This document shows, piece by piece, positions 9,069 through 17,461 of a DNA stretch of 64,000 nucleotides. Source of the stretch: Clostridium sp. Marseille-P2415 (GTDB lineage: Bacteria > Bacillota > Clostridia > Lachnospirales > Lachnospiraceae); NCBI RefSeq assembly GCF_900155545.1, contig NZ_LT732526.1, positions 57,068-121,067 of the forward strand, written 5' to 3'. The position numbers were made by a program, and so were the translations under genes. Each line of letters begins with the position of its first letter. Position 1 is the stretch's first letter. The notes under the pieces were generated by a model. That model searched no databases. It was not told where the DNA came from and saw only the letters and a program-made list of their open reading frames with translations.

Positions 9069-9160
9069 GAGGAAGAGACCTTAATGCATACGGGTATTTC
9101 AGTGCAGATAAGGGTCCGGTATCAGTAATGGCAAAAGCCGGATGCAGAAAAGGAGAAAAT

Positions 9161-9850
9161 ATGGAATTAAGTGATATGAAGTTGAGAGAAGAGATCTGTG
9201 ATGTATGTCACAAAATGTGGCAGCTCGGCTGGGTGGCGGCCAATGATGGCAATATCAGTGTGAAACTGGCGGATGGGACATTCTTAACAACGCCCACAGG
9301 CATCAGTAAAAGCTTTATTACACCGGAGAAGCTGGTACATATTGATGGAGAAGGTAAAATTCTGGAAGCGGAAGAAGGATACCGTCCGTCTTCTGAGATC
9401 AAAATGCATCTGCGCTGTTATAAGGAAAGAGAAGATGTGGGTGCGGTAGTGCATGCCCATCCTCCGGCAGCGACAGGATATGCCGTAGCGCACAAGGCCC
9501 TGGATGAATATTCCATGATCGAAACTGTTGTGGCATTGGGTTCTATTCCGGTAACACCTTACGGAACACCATCTACTTATGAAGTTCCGGAGGCCATTGC
9601 ACCCTATCTGGGCATCCATGATGCAGTTCTTCTCATGAATCATGGGGCCCTGACAGTAGGTGCAGATCTGTTTACTGCATACTACAGAATGGAAACTCTG
9701 GAACTGTTTGCAAAGATCAGTTTGAATGCCCATCTGCTTGGGGGAGCGGTGGAAATTTCCCGGGAAAACATTGAACGTCTCATTGAGATGAGGAAGGACT
9801 ACAAAGTGACAGGAAGGCATCCGGGGTATAAGAAATATAATCAGGAATGA
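9161..9850 (+). CDS. fucA: L-fuculose-1-phosphate aldolase (class II)
   Basis: A 229-residue zinc-dependent aldolase that splits L-fuculose-1-phosphate into DHAP and L-lactaldehyde. The family's 'NDGNISVKL', 'VVHAHPPAATGYA' (zinc His pair) and 'LLMNHGALTVG' (third zinc His) are all present; the catalytic Glu is likely in 'RPSSEIKMHL'. The start at 9161 follows AAAAGGAG; the frame is open to 8999 but that part is not family-like. No fucO-type lactaldehyde reductase or microcompartment gene is nearby. Confidence 0.92.
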   Translation: MELSDMKLREEICDVCHKMWQLGWVAANDGNISVKLADGTFLTTPTGISKSFITPEKLVHIDGEGKILEAEEGYRPSSEIKMHLRCYKEREDVGAVVHAHPPAATGYAVAHKALDEYSMIETVVALGSIPVTPYGTPSTYEVPEAIAPYLGIHDAVLLMNHGALTVGADLFTAYYRMETLELFAKISLNAHLLGGAVEISRENIERLIEMRKDYKVTGRHPGYKKYNQE

Positions 9851-9896
9851 TGATTGAGAGAAGGCAGTCTTAAAAATTTCGATATGGAGGATACAT

Positions 9897-11225
9897 ATGA
9901 GGGAAAATGTGAATAAACAGACAGAAGCAGCAGTTCCGGCAGCATACCGGATTCATTTTGCAATGCTGGTGTCCTGCTTTGTCCTGTGGGGGTTACTGAA
10001 CAATATGACTGACAATCTGGTGCCGGCTTTCGGAAAGATCTTCATGATGAAATCAGTCGATTCATCCTATGTTCAGGTTGCATTTTATGGGGCATATGCA
10101 GTGCTGGCAGTTCCTGCGGCGCTCCTGATCAGGAAATATTCATACAGAACAGGTGTATTGGCAGGGCTTGGATTATACATTACAGGTGCCCTCGGTTATA
10201 TTCCGTCAGCAATATTGCAGAACTATAAACTGTTTCTTGTTTCCATTTTTACACTGGCAAGCGGTCTTTCTATTCTTGAGACGACCTGCAACCCATTTGT
10301 TATATCGATCGGAAGCCCACAGACCAGTGTAAGGCGTCTGAATCTGGCTCAGGCATTTAATCCTCTGGGATCATTATTGGGAATTATGATGGCAAAGTTT
10401 TTGATCCTGTCCCATTTAAATCCGGCAGGATATGAGGAAAGGCTCGATATGCTTCCCGAGCAGCTGGCCAAGGTCAGAGCGGGTGAACTGGTATGGGTAT
10501 GTGTGCCATATGTAGGGCTGATCGCAGTAGCTGTAATTATATGGGTTTTCTTTTTGAAAAAGAAAAGCAGTGAAAAGGATAACAGCGGAGAACTGCATAT
10601 TCTTCAAAGTGTGAAAAAGCTGTTTGAATCGCCGCGGTATTTAAGCGGTGTTGTTACACAGTTCTTCTATGTAGGCATGCAGATCGCAGTGTGGACATGG
10701 ACGATCAAATATGTCATGGTGACAAAGCATGTAGATGAAGCAGAGGGGGCAGAGGTTTATCTGGCTGCCATAATTGTGTTCATCATGTGCAGGTGGCTGT
10801 GTACAGCACTGATGAAAAAGATAAAGCCGGTATGGATCATGCTGGTTATGGCGGTTATCGGAGTCATTGTAACGTTGGGAACCATCTATCTTCCGACAAA
10901 TATTTCCGTGATCTGTCTGATCTGTATATCCGGCTGTATGTCGCTGATGTTCCCGACAATCTATGGGATAGCACTGGATGGCATGGGGGAAGAAGTGAAA
11001 TTTGGTGCGGCAGGTCTGGTCATGGCGATCCTTGGCGGGGCAGTGATTACCCCTATTATGGGAAAAACCATCGATATGGGAACGTTTGCAAACAGCCTCC
11101 ATAATTTTGCGGAGGAAGCAGCAGCAGTGAGATCTGCCTTCTGGATACCAGTGGTCTGCTTTGCGATGATTTTCCTGTATGCGCTGGTGTTTAGAAATTA
11201 TGATAAAAAAGAAATTTTCAGATAA
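9897..11225 (+). CDS. fucP: L-fucose:proton symporter-like MFS permease
   Basis: A 442-residue inner-membrane protein with about 12 hydrophobic helices and FucP-family marks: 'SCFVLWGLLNNMTDNLVP' in helix 1, 'YGAYAVLAVPAALLIRKYSY', and 'ETTCNPFV' followed by 'NLAQAFNPLGSLLG'. It would import L-fucose with protons. It is the last operon gene, 46 bp after fucA, with GGAGG ahead of its start, and is followed by a hairpin at 11230-11262. Confidence 0.92.
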   Translation: MRENVNKQTEAAVPAAYRIHFAMLVSCFVLWGLLNNMTDNLVPAFGKIFMMKSVDSSYVQVAFYGAYAVLAVPAALLIRKYSYRTGVLAGLGLYITGALGYIPSAILQNYKLFLVSIFTLASGLSILETTCNPFVISIGSPQTSVRRLNLAQAFNPLGSLLGIMMAKFLILSHLNPAGYEERLDMLPEQLAKVRAGELVWVCVPYVGLIAVAVIIWVFFLKKKSSEKDNSGELHILQSVKKLFESPRYLSGVVTQFFYVGMQIAVWTWTIKYVMVTKHVDEAEGAEVYLAAIIVFIMCRWLCTALMKKIKPVWIMLVMAVIGVIVTLGTIYLPTNISVICLICISGCMSLMFPTIYGIALDGMGEEVKFGAAGLVMAILGGAVITPIMGKTIDMGTFANSLHNFAEEAAAVRSAFWIPVVCFAMIFLYALVFRNYDKKEIFR

Positions 11226-11229
11226 CCAT

Positions 11230-11268
11230 GATCCCCGGTATAAAGTGAATGTACCGGGGATCAATTAT
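11230..11268 (+). terminator. Probable terminator of the fucose operon
   Basis: An 11-bp perfect stem (GATCCCCGGTA at 11230-11240 with TACCGGGGATC at 11252-11262, 11-nt loop), followed by AATTATTTA. The T-tract is weak, so termination may be partial. Confidence 0.65.
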
Positions 11269-11319
11269 TTAGCACAAAATTTTCCATCTCTAATTTTGAT
11301 GTCTGCCTAATAGAATATA

Positions 11320-11559
11320 TTATTCAACCAATTCCCATTTTCCTATCCACTTGTTTGTTGTACAATTATATTGTCTTCTATATAATTTCCCATCCACGAC
11401 TTTGTAACGCCATTCGATTATATCCGATTGAAGCCAAGCTGATTTCGTATGAAAAGAACTTGATGCGGAAGAGCTTGCAAATACTTGAATATTATAGATG
11501 CTCCCAAATAGGATAACACACATGATTAATACAGCAGGATATCTGAATTTTTTCTTCAT
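11320..11559 (-). CDS. Small secreted protein of unknown function
   Basis: A 79-residue protein with a clear signal peptide (basic MKKKFR, a hydrophobic core, and 'VFASSSASS' near the likely cleavage). The mature part, about 50 residues, ends in 'WRYKVVDGKLYRRQYN' and 'NKWIGKWELVE', a short Tyr/Trp-rich unit that I have seen in small exported proteins of Firmicutes but cannot name. It lies 43 bp downstream of the BlaR1-like gene on the same strand and may be cotranscribed. No enzymatic motif is visible. Confidence 0.7.
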   Translation of the reverse strand: MKKKFRYPAVLIMCVILFGSIYNIQVFASSSASSSFHTKSAWLQSDIIEWRYKVVDGKLYRRQYNCTTNKWIGKWELVE

Positions 11560-11602
11560 TACAATTATAATTCCTTTCTTTTAAACTTTATTTTAGAGAT
11601 GT

Positions 11603-12736
11603 TCATTTGGCTAATATAATTTTTGATCTGTGTACTGGCAGGTTAATAAGACAACTGGGGATTTCTTGCATAGTCACAACATATTTTCCTTTTATATATA
11701 AATCATAGGAATTATCTTCACGTGCAATAAAATAATCCGTTTTATTGTTAACAGTAAAAGTTCCTTCAACATTTGTTTGATCTATATGATACGATTCAAA
11801 TGTATATATAAATGAAAATAATAATAAGGAAGCCGTAAAAATCAGAGGACATAATTTATATTTTATTAATTTTAACTTCTTGTTATTGCAATTGAACTTT
11901 AAAGCTGATTGAATTCGATATTCAAGCATGCTATTATGTAACGAAAACGAGAGAGTTAAAATAGAATTTTGTCTTCGGAACATGATTCGCGTTAAATTAA
12001 TTAAGGTTTCCAAATAAGATAGTCTGGAATCATTTGAAAGATTCTGAATCACTTGTATATCTGCCTGCAGTTCCAAAGCTCGTATCACTTCTCTGCGAAA
12101 TATCCACATAACCGGATTCCACCAGTATATTGCAGTTGCTGCTTCTATAAAATATTTAATAATCATATGGAAATTATTCAGATGTTCCAGCTCGTGCATT
12201 AGTACAAATTTCATTTCACTTTTAGATAGATTATAATATGGAAATACAATAATTGGGTTTCGGAATCCCACGATAAATGGTCCTGTATTTACATTCAATT
12301 GAATTAGCTTTGGCTTTTTAGTCAGTTGTTTAAGACTGCATAACTCTGATAATATTTGCTTGAGTTCTTCATTTTCTGTTTCTTGAACCAGGGATAATAC
12401 TTGAATTAGTTTTCGATGTTTCATTGTAATAGAAGTCAGTAAAAGCAATGCAATAACGAACCAAACTACTATTAGGAGATTACCAAGCAGCAGATTATTA
12501 TATATTGGATATGCTTCTATGTTCTTTAAGACTGGAAGTATATTTCTGGAAGCTAAAGTATGTGTAAATGAAAATTCATGAGGAAAGAGAGTTTTTATAA
12601 AAACTATGAGTACAATAATAAAAAGAGGAACCCCTTTTTTGTAGATTAAAAGATTTGGAACTCTTAAAAGAGGAATTAATGACATTGCTGCTAATCCACA
12701 GAATAAACAATTAGTTAATATCAGGGAAGATGACAT
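11603..12736 (-). CDS. BlaR1/MecR1-like M56 membrane metalloprotease without a penicillin-sensor domain
   Basis: A 377-residue membrane protein with several N-terminal helices and the cytoplasmic M56 zinc motif 'HELEHLNNFH', followed by 'ALELQADIQVI', which supplies the third ligand in the family. In BlaR1 this protease leads to cleavage of the BlaI repressor. BlaR1 is about 600 residues with an extracellular penicillin-binding domain; here only about 65 residues follow the last membrane helix, so beta-lactam sensing is unlikely. GAGGGGGGAAAATAGT within the end of the repressor gene points to ATG 12736 as start, one base after that gene's stop. Confidence 0.85.
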   Translation of the reverse strand: MSSSLILTNCLFCGLAAMSLIPLLRVPNLLIYKKGVPLFIIVLIVFIKTLFPHEFSFTHTLASRNILPVLKNIEAYPIYNNLLLGNLLIVVWFVIALLLLTSITMKHRKLIQVLSLVQETENEELKQILSELCSLKQLTKKPKLIQLNVNTGPFIVGFRNPIIVFPYYNLSKSEMKFVLMHELEHLNNFHMIIKYFIEAATAIYWWNPVMWIFRREVIRALELQADIQVIQNLSNDSRLSYLETLINLTRIMFRRQNSILTLSFSLHNSMLEYRIQSALKFNCNNKKLKLIKYKLCPLIFTASLLLFSFIYTFESYHIDQTNVEGTFTVNNKTDYFIAREDNSYDLYIKGKYVVTMQEIPSCLINLPVHRSKIILAK

Positions 12737-12737
12737 A

Positions 12738-13130
12738 CTATTTTCCCCCCTCATCCCTTTTGATTTTTATTGTTTTTTCTAATTCATCTAATATATCCGG
12801 ACTGCTGTTTTTGACTAAATGATCCAGAAAGCTTAAAGTTGAAAAATTCAAGGTATTTACTCTCATAGACTGTAATTGTTCAGCAGCATATTGTTCGGCA
12901 CTGATAATTGATTGATATTCCCGGGCTAATACGGTACCGCTATATGTTATACCGGAAATATCAATATATCCCTTTTTCAACAAACTGCGTAACATAGCCT
13001 GAACCGTATTTATACTTATACCTCCCCCTTTTTCCACAATATCTGAAGCAGTCAAAGGCTTTCCAATGCACCAGAAAACTGACATGATATCTTTTTCTCT
13101 GCCGCTCAATTTAGGTAAAAAGTTTTTCAT
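12738..13130 (-). CDS. BlaI/MecI/CopY-family repressor
   Basis: A 130-residue winged-helix repressor. 'LSGREKDIMSVFWCIGKPLTASDIVE' and 'SINTVQAMLRSLLKKGYIDIS' form the DNA-binding half (about residues 7-70), and the C-terminal helices (about 85-130) give dimerisation. It is first in a minus-strand operon with the M56 protease and diverges from the folate operon across a 229-bp gap. Known BlaI proteins bind TACA/TGTA-type palindromes and autoregulate; a matching palindrome lies at 13157-13175. The inducing signal is unknown. Confidence 0.88.
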   Translation of the reverse strand: MKNFLPKLSGREKDIMSVFWCIGKPLTASDIVEKGGGISINTVQAMLRSLLKKGYIDISGITYSGTVLAREYQSIISAEQYAAEQLQSMRVNTLNFSTLSFLDHLVKNSSPDILDELEKTIKIKRDEGGK

Positions 13131-13359
13131 TATAATTCTCCTGGTTTCGTGAAGTATACTAATATTTTATCAGTATAAAAATGAAGTGTCAATATTTTAT
13201 ATAATAAAATATAAAATAACAGTAAATGATTGTTGACATGTCTTAGAAAGTGTATTATTGTTAAGGCAGTAAAAAAATACATTATCAGTAAAAAAATACA
13301 TGCCATTAGAATAATTTCGGATGTTCATAAGTCACTAAAGATGATAGGAAGTGTAAACA
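13131..13359. promoter_or_regulatory. Divergent control region of the BlaI-like and folate operons
   Basis: An imperfect 19-bp palindrome, TACTAATA-TTT-TATCAGTA, covers 13157-13175 just upstream of the repressor gene. Rightward, TTGACA at 13233-13238 and TATTGT at 13256-13261 (17-bp spacing) form a plausible promoter for the folate operon. Two direct copies of CAGTAAAAAAATACAT at 13267-13282 and 13286-13301 lie at its expected transcription start. The short box CAGTAWA also occurs at 13171 and 13220. These are candidate BlaI-family operators; no THF riboswitch pattern was recognised. Confidence 0.55.
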
Positions 13360-13851
13360 GTGAAAGAATGTGAGTGGAATGCCATCGCTGCAATGGACTC
13401 TAACAGAGTGATAGGAAATGGATATAAGCTGCCCTGGAATATGCCTAAAGATATGGAATGGTTTCATGCTGCTACAAAGGGGCACATATTGGTGGTTGGA
13501 AGGAAAACCTTTGAGTCTATTAAAAAAATTTATCCGGAAAACGTGTACTATATATTAACACGAAATAGAAATTACGTCGTAGATAAAGCGAATGTAAGGA
13601 TCATACACCAGGTTAGCGAAATACCGCAAACTGGCATGGATGGAAAGAAAGTGTGGATTTGTGGTGGAAGTGAAATATATGCCGCTACGATTGCAAAATG
13701 CAGACATGTTTACATAACACAAATAAAAAGAGCTTATGAAGGGAATAAATATTTTCCGGCATTTGAAAGAGATTTTAATTTAGACCAGGTAATATATGAA
13801 GATGATGAAATTAGCATTATGAAGTATAAAAAGGTTGCGAGGAGGCTTTAA
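13360..13851 (+). CDS. folA: Dihydrofolate reductase
   Basis: A 163-residue cytoplasmic enzyme that reduces dihydrofolate to tetrahydrofolate with NADPH. '[29 protein letters not shown]' gives the Met20-like loop and the catalytic acid (Asp in PKDMEWF), '[13 protein letters not shown]' the NADPH site and '[11 protein letters not shown]' the GG motif. The start is GTG at 13360, eight bases after AGGAAG. It opens the AT-rich folate operon, two bases ahead of folE. Whether it tolerates trimethoprim cannot be judged from motifs. Confidence 0.93.
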   Translation: MKECEWNAIAAMDSNRVIGNGYKLPWNMPKDMEWFHAATKGHILVVGRKTFESIKKIYPENVYYILTRNRNYVVDKANVRIIHQVSEIPQTGMDGKKVWICGGSEIYAATIAKCRHVYITQIKRAYEGNKYFPAFERDFNLDQVIYEDDEISIMKYKKVARRL

Positions 13852-13853
13852 GC

Positions 13854-14420
13854 ATGGATAAAGAACGAATTAAATTTGCTGTAAGAGAGTTGCTGATTGC
13901 AATAGGCGAAGATCCTGACAGGGAAGGATTAAGAGAAACACCTGAAAGAGTATCTAATATGTATGGTGAAATATTTGCAGGATTAGAAACATCTCCCCAA
14001 AGTGTCCTGAAGTTTTTCGGCGAGAGTTATAATGAAGAGATGGTAGTGGTAAAAGACATACCCTTTTATTCAATGTGTGAACACCATTTATTGCCTTTCT
14101 ACGGAACCGCAAGTATATGTTACATTCCAGCGTCAGGCAAACTGTTAGGATTAAGTAAAATAGCCCGTTTAGTAGATATATGTGCAAAAAGACCACAGTT
14201 ACAGGAACGGTTAGGGACAGAAATTATTGAGATATTAGAAAATGATGCACAGGCACTTGGCGCAGCAATACTAATAAAGGCTGAGCATTTGTGTATGAAT
14301 ATGAGAGGAATAAAAAAGCCGGGTACCAAAACGGTAACCACTTCATTTTCAGGAATTTTAAAAACGGATGATAAAGCAAGAAAAGAGGCACTACAATTGT
14401 TAACTCTTCAATCGGATTGA
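13854..14420 (+). CDS. folE: GTP cyclohydrolase I
   Basis: A 188-residue enzyme making 7,8-dihydroneopterin triphosphate from GTP, the first pterin step. Marks are '[16 protein letters not shown]', the zinc Cys-His segment '[15 protein letters not shown]', '[22 protein letters not shown]' and '[15 protein letters not shown]' (second zinc Cys). AGGAGG lies in the end of folA. Type I zinc enzyme; no type IB motif. Confidence 0.96.
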   Translation: MDKERIKFAVRELLIAIGEDPDREGLRETPERVSNMYGEIFAGLETSPQSVLKFFGESYNEEMVVVKDIPFYSMCEHHLLPFYGTASICYIPASGKLLGLSKIARLVDICAKRPQLQERLGTEIIEILENDAQALGAAILIKAEHLCMNMRGIKKPGTKTVTTSFSGILKTDDKARKEALQLLTLQSD

Positions 14421-14444
14421 TTATTATCAGATTCTAAAAGATTT

Positions 14445-14939
14445 TTGGAGGGAATAGTTATAGAACGTATAACAAATATTTTAAATAATGAAGTTTTTAA
14501 AGAAAATTTAGAAAGAAATAAGACTGCTGAAAGAGAAAGGATGTTCTGCAAGCATGATTTAAACCATTCTATAGATGTAGCAAGAATCGCATATATTCTA
14601 AACCTTGAAGATCAGTTGGATTATGACAAAGAATTAATTTATGCAGTTGCATTGCTTCACGATATAACAAAGTGGCGGCAGTATGAGGATGGGACACCTC
14701 ATAACATTTCGGCAGCTGAAGTATCTGATATCATATTGGGTTCATGCGGGTTTCATGGAAAGGAAAAAGAAATGTGCAAGAATGCGATTTCTAAGCATCG
14801 TAAATTAGAAAGTGAGAATGATTCCTTTGCAGAATTAATGTATAAGGCAGATAAATTATCTCGTTTTTGCTTTTTCTGCAAAGCGAAAAATATATGTAAT
14901 TGGAGCCCGGAAAAGATGAATAAAAACTTAATTTATTGA
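14445..14939 (+). CDS. HD-domain hydrolase in the folate operon (candidate pterin phosphohydrolase)
   Basis: About 160 residues. The HD-superfamily metal ligands are visible: His in 'KHDLNHSIDVAR', the 'LLHDITKW' HD pair, and a C-terminal Asp in 'MYKADKLSRF'. It lies between folE and folP, where the operon otherwise lacks an enzyme to dephosphorylate dihydroneopterin triphosphate (FolQ), so that role is plausible but only inferred. The start is odd: the only standard codon near the GGAGGG site is a TTG at 14445 that overlaps it; the codons at a normal distance are ATA (14454 and 14460). The true initiation codon is uncertain. Confidence 0.75.
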   Translation: MEGIVIERITNILNNEVFKENLERNKTAERERMFCKHDLNHSIDVARIAYILNLEDQLDYDKELIYAVALLHDITKWRQYEDGTPHNISAAEVSDIILGSCGFHGKEKEMCKNAISKHRKLESENDSFAELMYKADKLSRFCFFCKAKNICNWSPEKMNKNLIY

Positions 14940-14957
14940 ATTTAAGGAGGAGAAAAA

Positions 14958-15770
14958 ATGTATATTGGAAACACTAAATTTGATATTGGAGAAAGAACCT
15001 ATATTGTCGGTATTGTAAACTTCACTCCTGATTCTTTTTATGACGGCGGTAAATACAATACAATAGATAAAGCAATTTCTTATGCTGAAAAATTGACTAG
15101 TGAAGGTGCAGATATCATAGAAATAGGAGGAGAATCTACACGTCCAGGAGCAATTCCAGTGGAAGAGGAAGAGGAATTGTCAAGAGTGCTGCCAATTTTA
15201 AAAGAATTGAAAAAACATATTAATGTACCGATTTCTATTGACACAAGAAGAGCTTCTGTAGCAGAACGGGCTATTTGTTTAGGAGCATCTATGATAAACG
15301 ATATTGGCTGTCTGAAGAAAGATGAAAATATGGCGGCATTATGCTCTAAATATAATGTAACATGCTGCATCATGCATAATAGAAACAATATGGATTATAA
15401 CAATTTCATTATAGACGTTATATCTGATTTGAAAGAGAGCATAGAAATAGCGCTCAATGCAGGTATATCTCATGAGAATATTATTATAGACCCGGGAATT
15501 GGTTTTGCAAAAACAGTTTCACAAAATGTAGCCGTCATGAAAAATCTGGAAGAGTTCTCAAAATTAAAATATCCGGTTTTACTAGGGACTTCAAGAAAAT
15601 CTTTTATCGGTAATATACTTAATTTACCACAAGAGGAAAGACTGGAGGGTACCCTGGCAACAACTGCATTAGCAATATCCAAACACTGTGATTTTATAAG
15701 GGTTCACGATGTAAAGGCTAATAAAAGGGTTTGCATGATAACTGATGAGATTGTGAGAGGACGCCATTAG
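14958..15770 (+). CDS. folP: Dihydropteroate synthase
   Basis: A 270-residue TIM-barrel enzyme joining the pterin diphosphate with p-aminobenzoate, the target of sulfonamides. Motifs: 'IVNFTPDSFYDGG' (loop 1), 'EIGGESTRPGA' (loop 2), 'SIDTRRASVAE', 'INDIGCL', 'DPGIGFAKT', 'GTSRKSFIG' and 'RVHDV'. All catalytic loops are present, so it should be active. AAGGAGG precedes the ATG. It follows the HD gene by 18 bp. Confidence 0.95.
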   Translation: MYIGNTKFDIGERTYIVGIVNFTPDSFYDGGKYNTIDKAISYAEKLTSEGADIIEIGGESTRPGAIPVEEEEELSRVLPILKELKKHINVPISIDTRRASVAERAICLGASMINDIGCLKKDENMAALCSKYNVTCCIMHNRNNMDYNNFIIDVISDLKESIEIALNAGISHENIIIDPGIGFAKTVSQNVAVMKNLEEFSKLKYPVLLGTSRKSFIGNILNLPQEERLEGTLATTALAISKHCDFIRVHDVKANKRVCMITDEIVRGRH

Positions 15771-15781
15771 GAGGTGGGTGT

Positions 15782-16645
15782 TTGGATACTATAAATATAA
15801 CAGATTTAGAAATATATGCACATCATGGAGTTTTTGAAGAAGAAAAAAAGATGGGGCAGAAGTTCTTAATATCATTGCAATTGTCTTTGTGTGTGCGGAA
15901 AGCCGGTCTGAATGATCAAATAAACGCTACTGTAAATTATGCAGAAATTTGTAAATTTGTTTCTGATGCATTTACTTGTAAATCATATGATTTAATTGAA
16001 AGCTGTGCAGAAGCAATTGCGGAAGAAATCCTTCTAAAATATCAAATGGTGAGGGAGGTTATTATAGAAATAAAAAAACCCTGGGCACCCATAGGATGCA
16101 TTGTGGATTATGTATCAGTGAAAATAAAAAGAGGGTGGAACACGGCATTCTTAGGACTGGGGTCCAACATGGGAAACAAGAATGAGAATATAGGTAATGC
16201 ACTGGAATTGATTGAAGATTCAAAGAATGTAATTGTGAATCGATCTTCTTTTTATATAACATCTCCTGTCGGAGGTGTTGAACAAGACGATTTCCTTAAT
16301 TGTTGTATTGAACTTAAAACCTTACTTACAGCTGAAGAATTATTAAAACATGTATTGACTGTTGAAAATAAATTAAAACGTATAAGAGCCATCCACTGGG
16401 GACCCAGGACAATCGATATTGATATTCTTTTATTTAATCACGATATACATGAAGACGAAGACTTAATAATTCCCCATCCCAGATTGCACGAAAGAATGTT
16501 TGTTTTGACACCTCTCTGTGAAATTAGAGCTAATTATGTACATCCAATTTTACAAAAACGATTGCAGGAAATAAAAGACAGGTTGGAGAAAGAGCAGCTG
16601 GAGGGTATTAAGCCGATGGAAGCTGTCACTGCATGGACTGAATAG
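15782..16645 (+). CDS. folBK: Dihydroneopterin aldolase / HPPK fusion
   Basis: A 287-residue bifunctional protein. Residues 1-118 are dihydroneopterin aldolase ('ITDLEIYAHHGVFEEEKKMGQKF', 'YAEICKFV', 'IEIKKPWAP'), which releases glycolaldehyde. Residues about 122-280 are 6-hydroxymethyl-dihydropterin pyrophosphokinase ('FLGLGSNMGNKNENIGNAL' and 'HWGPRTIDIDILLFNH'). FolB-FolK fusions are common in Firmicutes. The start is TTG at 15782, seven bases after AGGAGG. It provides the two steps before FolP. Confidence 0.94.
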   Translation: MDTINITDLEIYAHHGVFEEEKKMGQKFLISLQLSLCVRKAGLNDQINATVNYAEICKFVSDAFTCKSYDLIESCAEAIAEEILLKYQMVREVIIEIKKPWAPIGCIVDYVSVKIKRGWNTAFLGLGSNMGNKNENIGNALELIEDSKNVIVNRSSFYITSPVGGVEQDDFLNCCIELKTLLTAEELLKHVLTVENKLKRIRAIHWGPRTIDIDILLFNHDIHEDEDLIIPHPRLHERMFVLTPLCEIRANYVHPILQKRLQEIKDRLEKEQLEGIKPMEAVTAWTE

Positions 16646-16668
16646 AAGGAGGGCAATAAAAAGCGATT

Positions 16669-17448
16669 ATGGATATATATAATATCTTAAATGCAAATAG
16701 CAAAAGCCCTATTATTGTAAGTTTTCCGCACAGTGGCACATATGTACCTGATTTTATAAAAAACAGTATGCGTAAATCCGTTGTACTGACCAATATGGAC
16801 TGGTTCTTACCGGAATTGTTTGATTTCTTAAATGCAAAGGGGATAACACAGATTATTTCCAATGTCAGCCGATATGTAGTTGATTTAAATAGAGATTCCG
16901 GCAATTTAAATCCGGATAATTATAAACAGTCAGTTATTTATGAAACCAATACATTTGGTACTCCATTATATGAAAATTCTTTAAACAAAATGGAAATAGC
17001 GAAGCGGATCGAAACATTCTATAAGCCTTATCATGAGGAATTAAGAAGACAGTTAGAATCAAAAATATTACAATTTGAAAAGGTTTATTTGATAGATATG
17101 CATAGCTTTTTTCAGCAATATAATGAGGACATTTGCCTTGGAAATTCAGATGGAGCCACATCAGGTAAGGATACCATGGAAGTGTTAAAAAAGAATTTGC
17201 AGGCAAATGGATTTTCTACTAATACAAATTCAATTTTTAAAGGTGGAAATACAATTAAATATTATCGCAAATTATTTGGCAATGCATTTCAAGGATTGAT
17301 TTTAGAAATAAATTATAGGGCATATATAGACAACAGGTATTTTGGAGAAGAGGAAGTTGTTGCTTACAATAAGGAACTATTTAAAGACTCAAAAGGCCGT
17401 TTAGAGAAAACCTTGGAAAAAACGTTTGATATTTGGACTAAAATATGA
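16669..17448 (+). CDS. N-formylglutamate amidohydrolase-family protein
   Basis: A 259-residue member of the FGase/HutG-type metal amidohydrolases. 'PIIVSFPHSGTYVPDFI' and 'VYLIDMHSFFQQY' carry the expected His/Asp metal ligands, and 'RDSGNLNPDNY' and 'ILEINYRAYID' follow. The classic reaction frees formate from N-formylglutamate in histidine breakdown, but no hut gene is near. Its place between folBK and folC suggests action on a glutamate-bearing folate compound or on a formyl adduct; the substrate is not known. AAGGAGGG precedes the start by a rather long spacer. Confidence 0.85.
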   Translation: MDIYNILNANSKSPIIVSFPHSGTYVPDFIKNSMRKSVVLTNMDWFLPELFDFLNAKGITQIISNVSRYVVDLNRDSGNLNPDNYKQSVIYETNTFGTPLYENSLNKMEIAKRIETFYKPYHEELRRQLESKILQFEKVYLIDMHSFFQQYNEDICLGNSDGATSGKDTMEVLKKNLQANGFSTNTNSIFKGGNTIKYYRKLFGNAFQGLILEINYRAYIDNRYFGEEEVVAYNKELFKDSKGRLEKTLEKTFDIWTKI

Positions 17449-17461
17449 GAGGTAAATAAAG

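Noticed and set aside
8999-9160. Upstream extension of the fucA frame as an alternative N-terminus or separate small gene
   Set aside because: The extension overlaps fucU, lacks family residues and the ribosome site AAAAGGAG is directly ahead of ATG 9161.
13261-13359. Possible tetrahydrofolate riboswitch ahead of folA
   Set aside because: The known conserved core segments are not present and the leader is short and AT-rich; direct repeats at a promoter explain it better.
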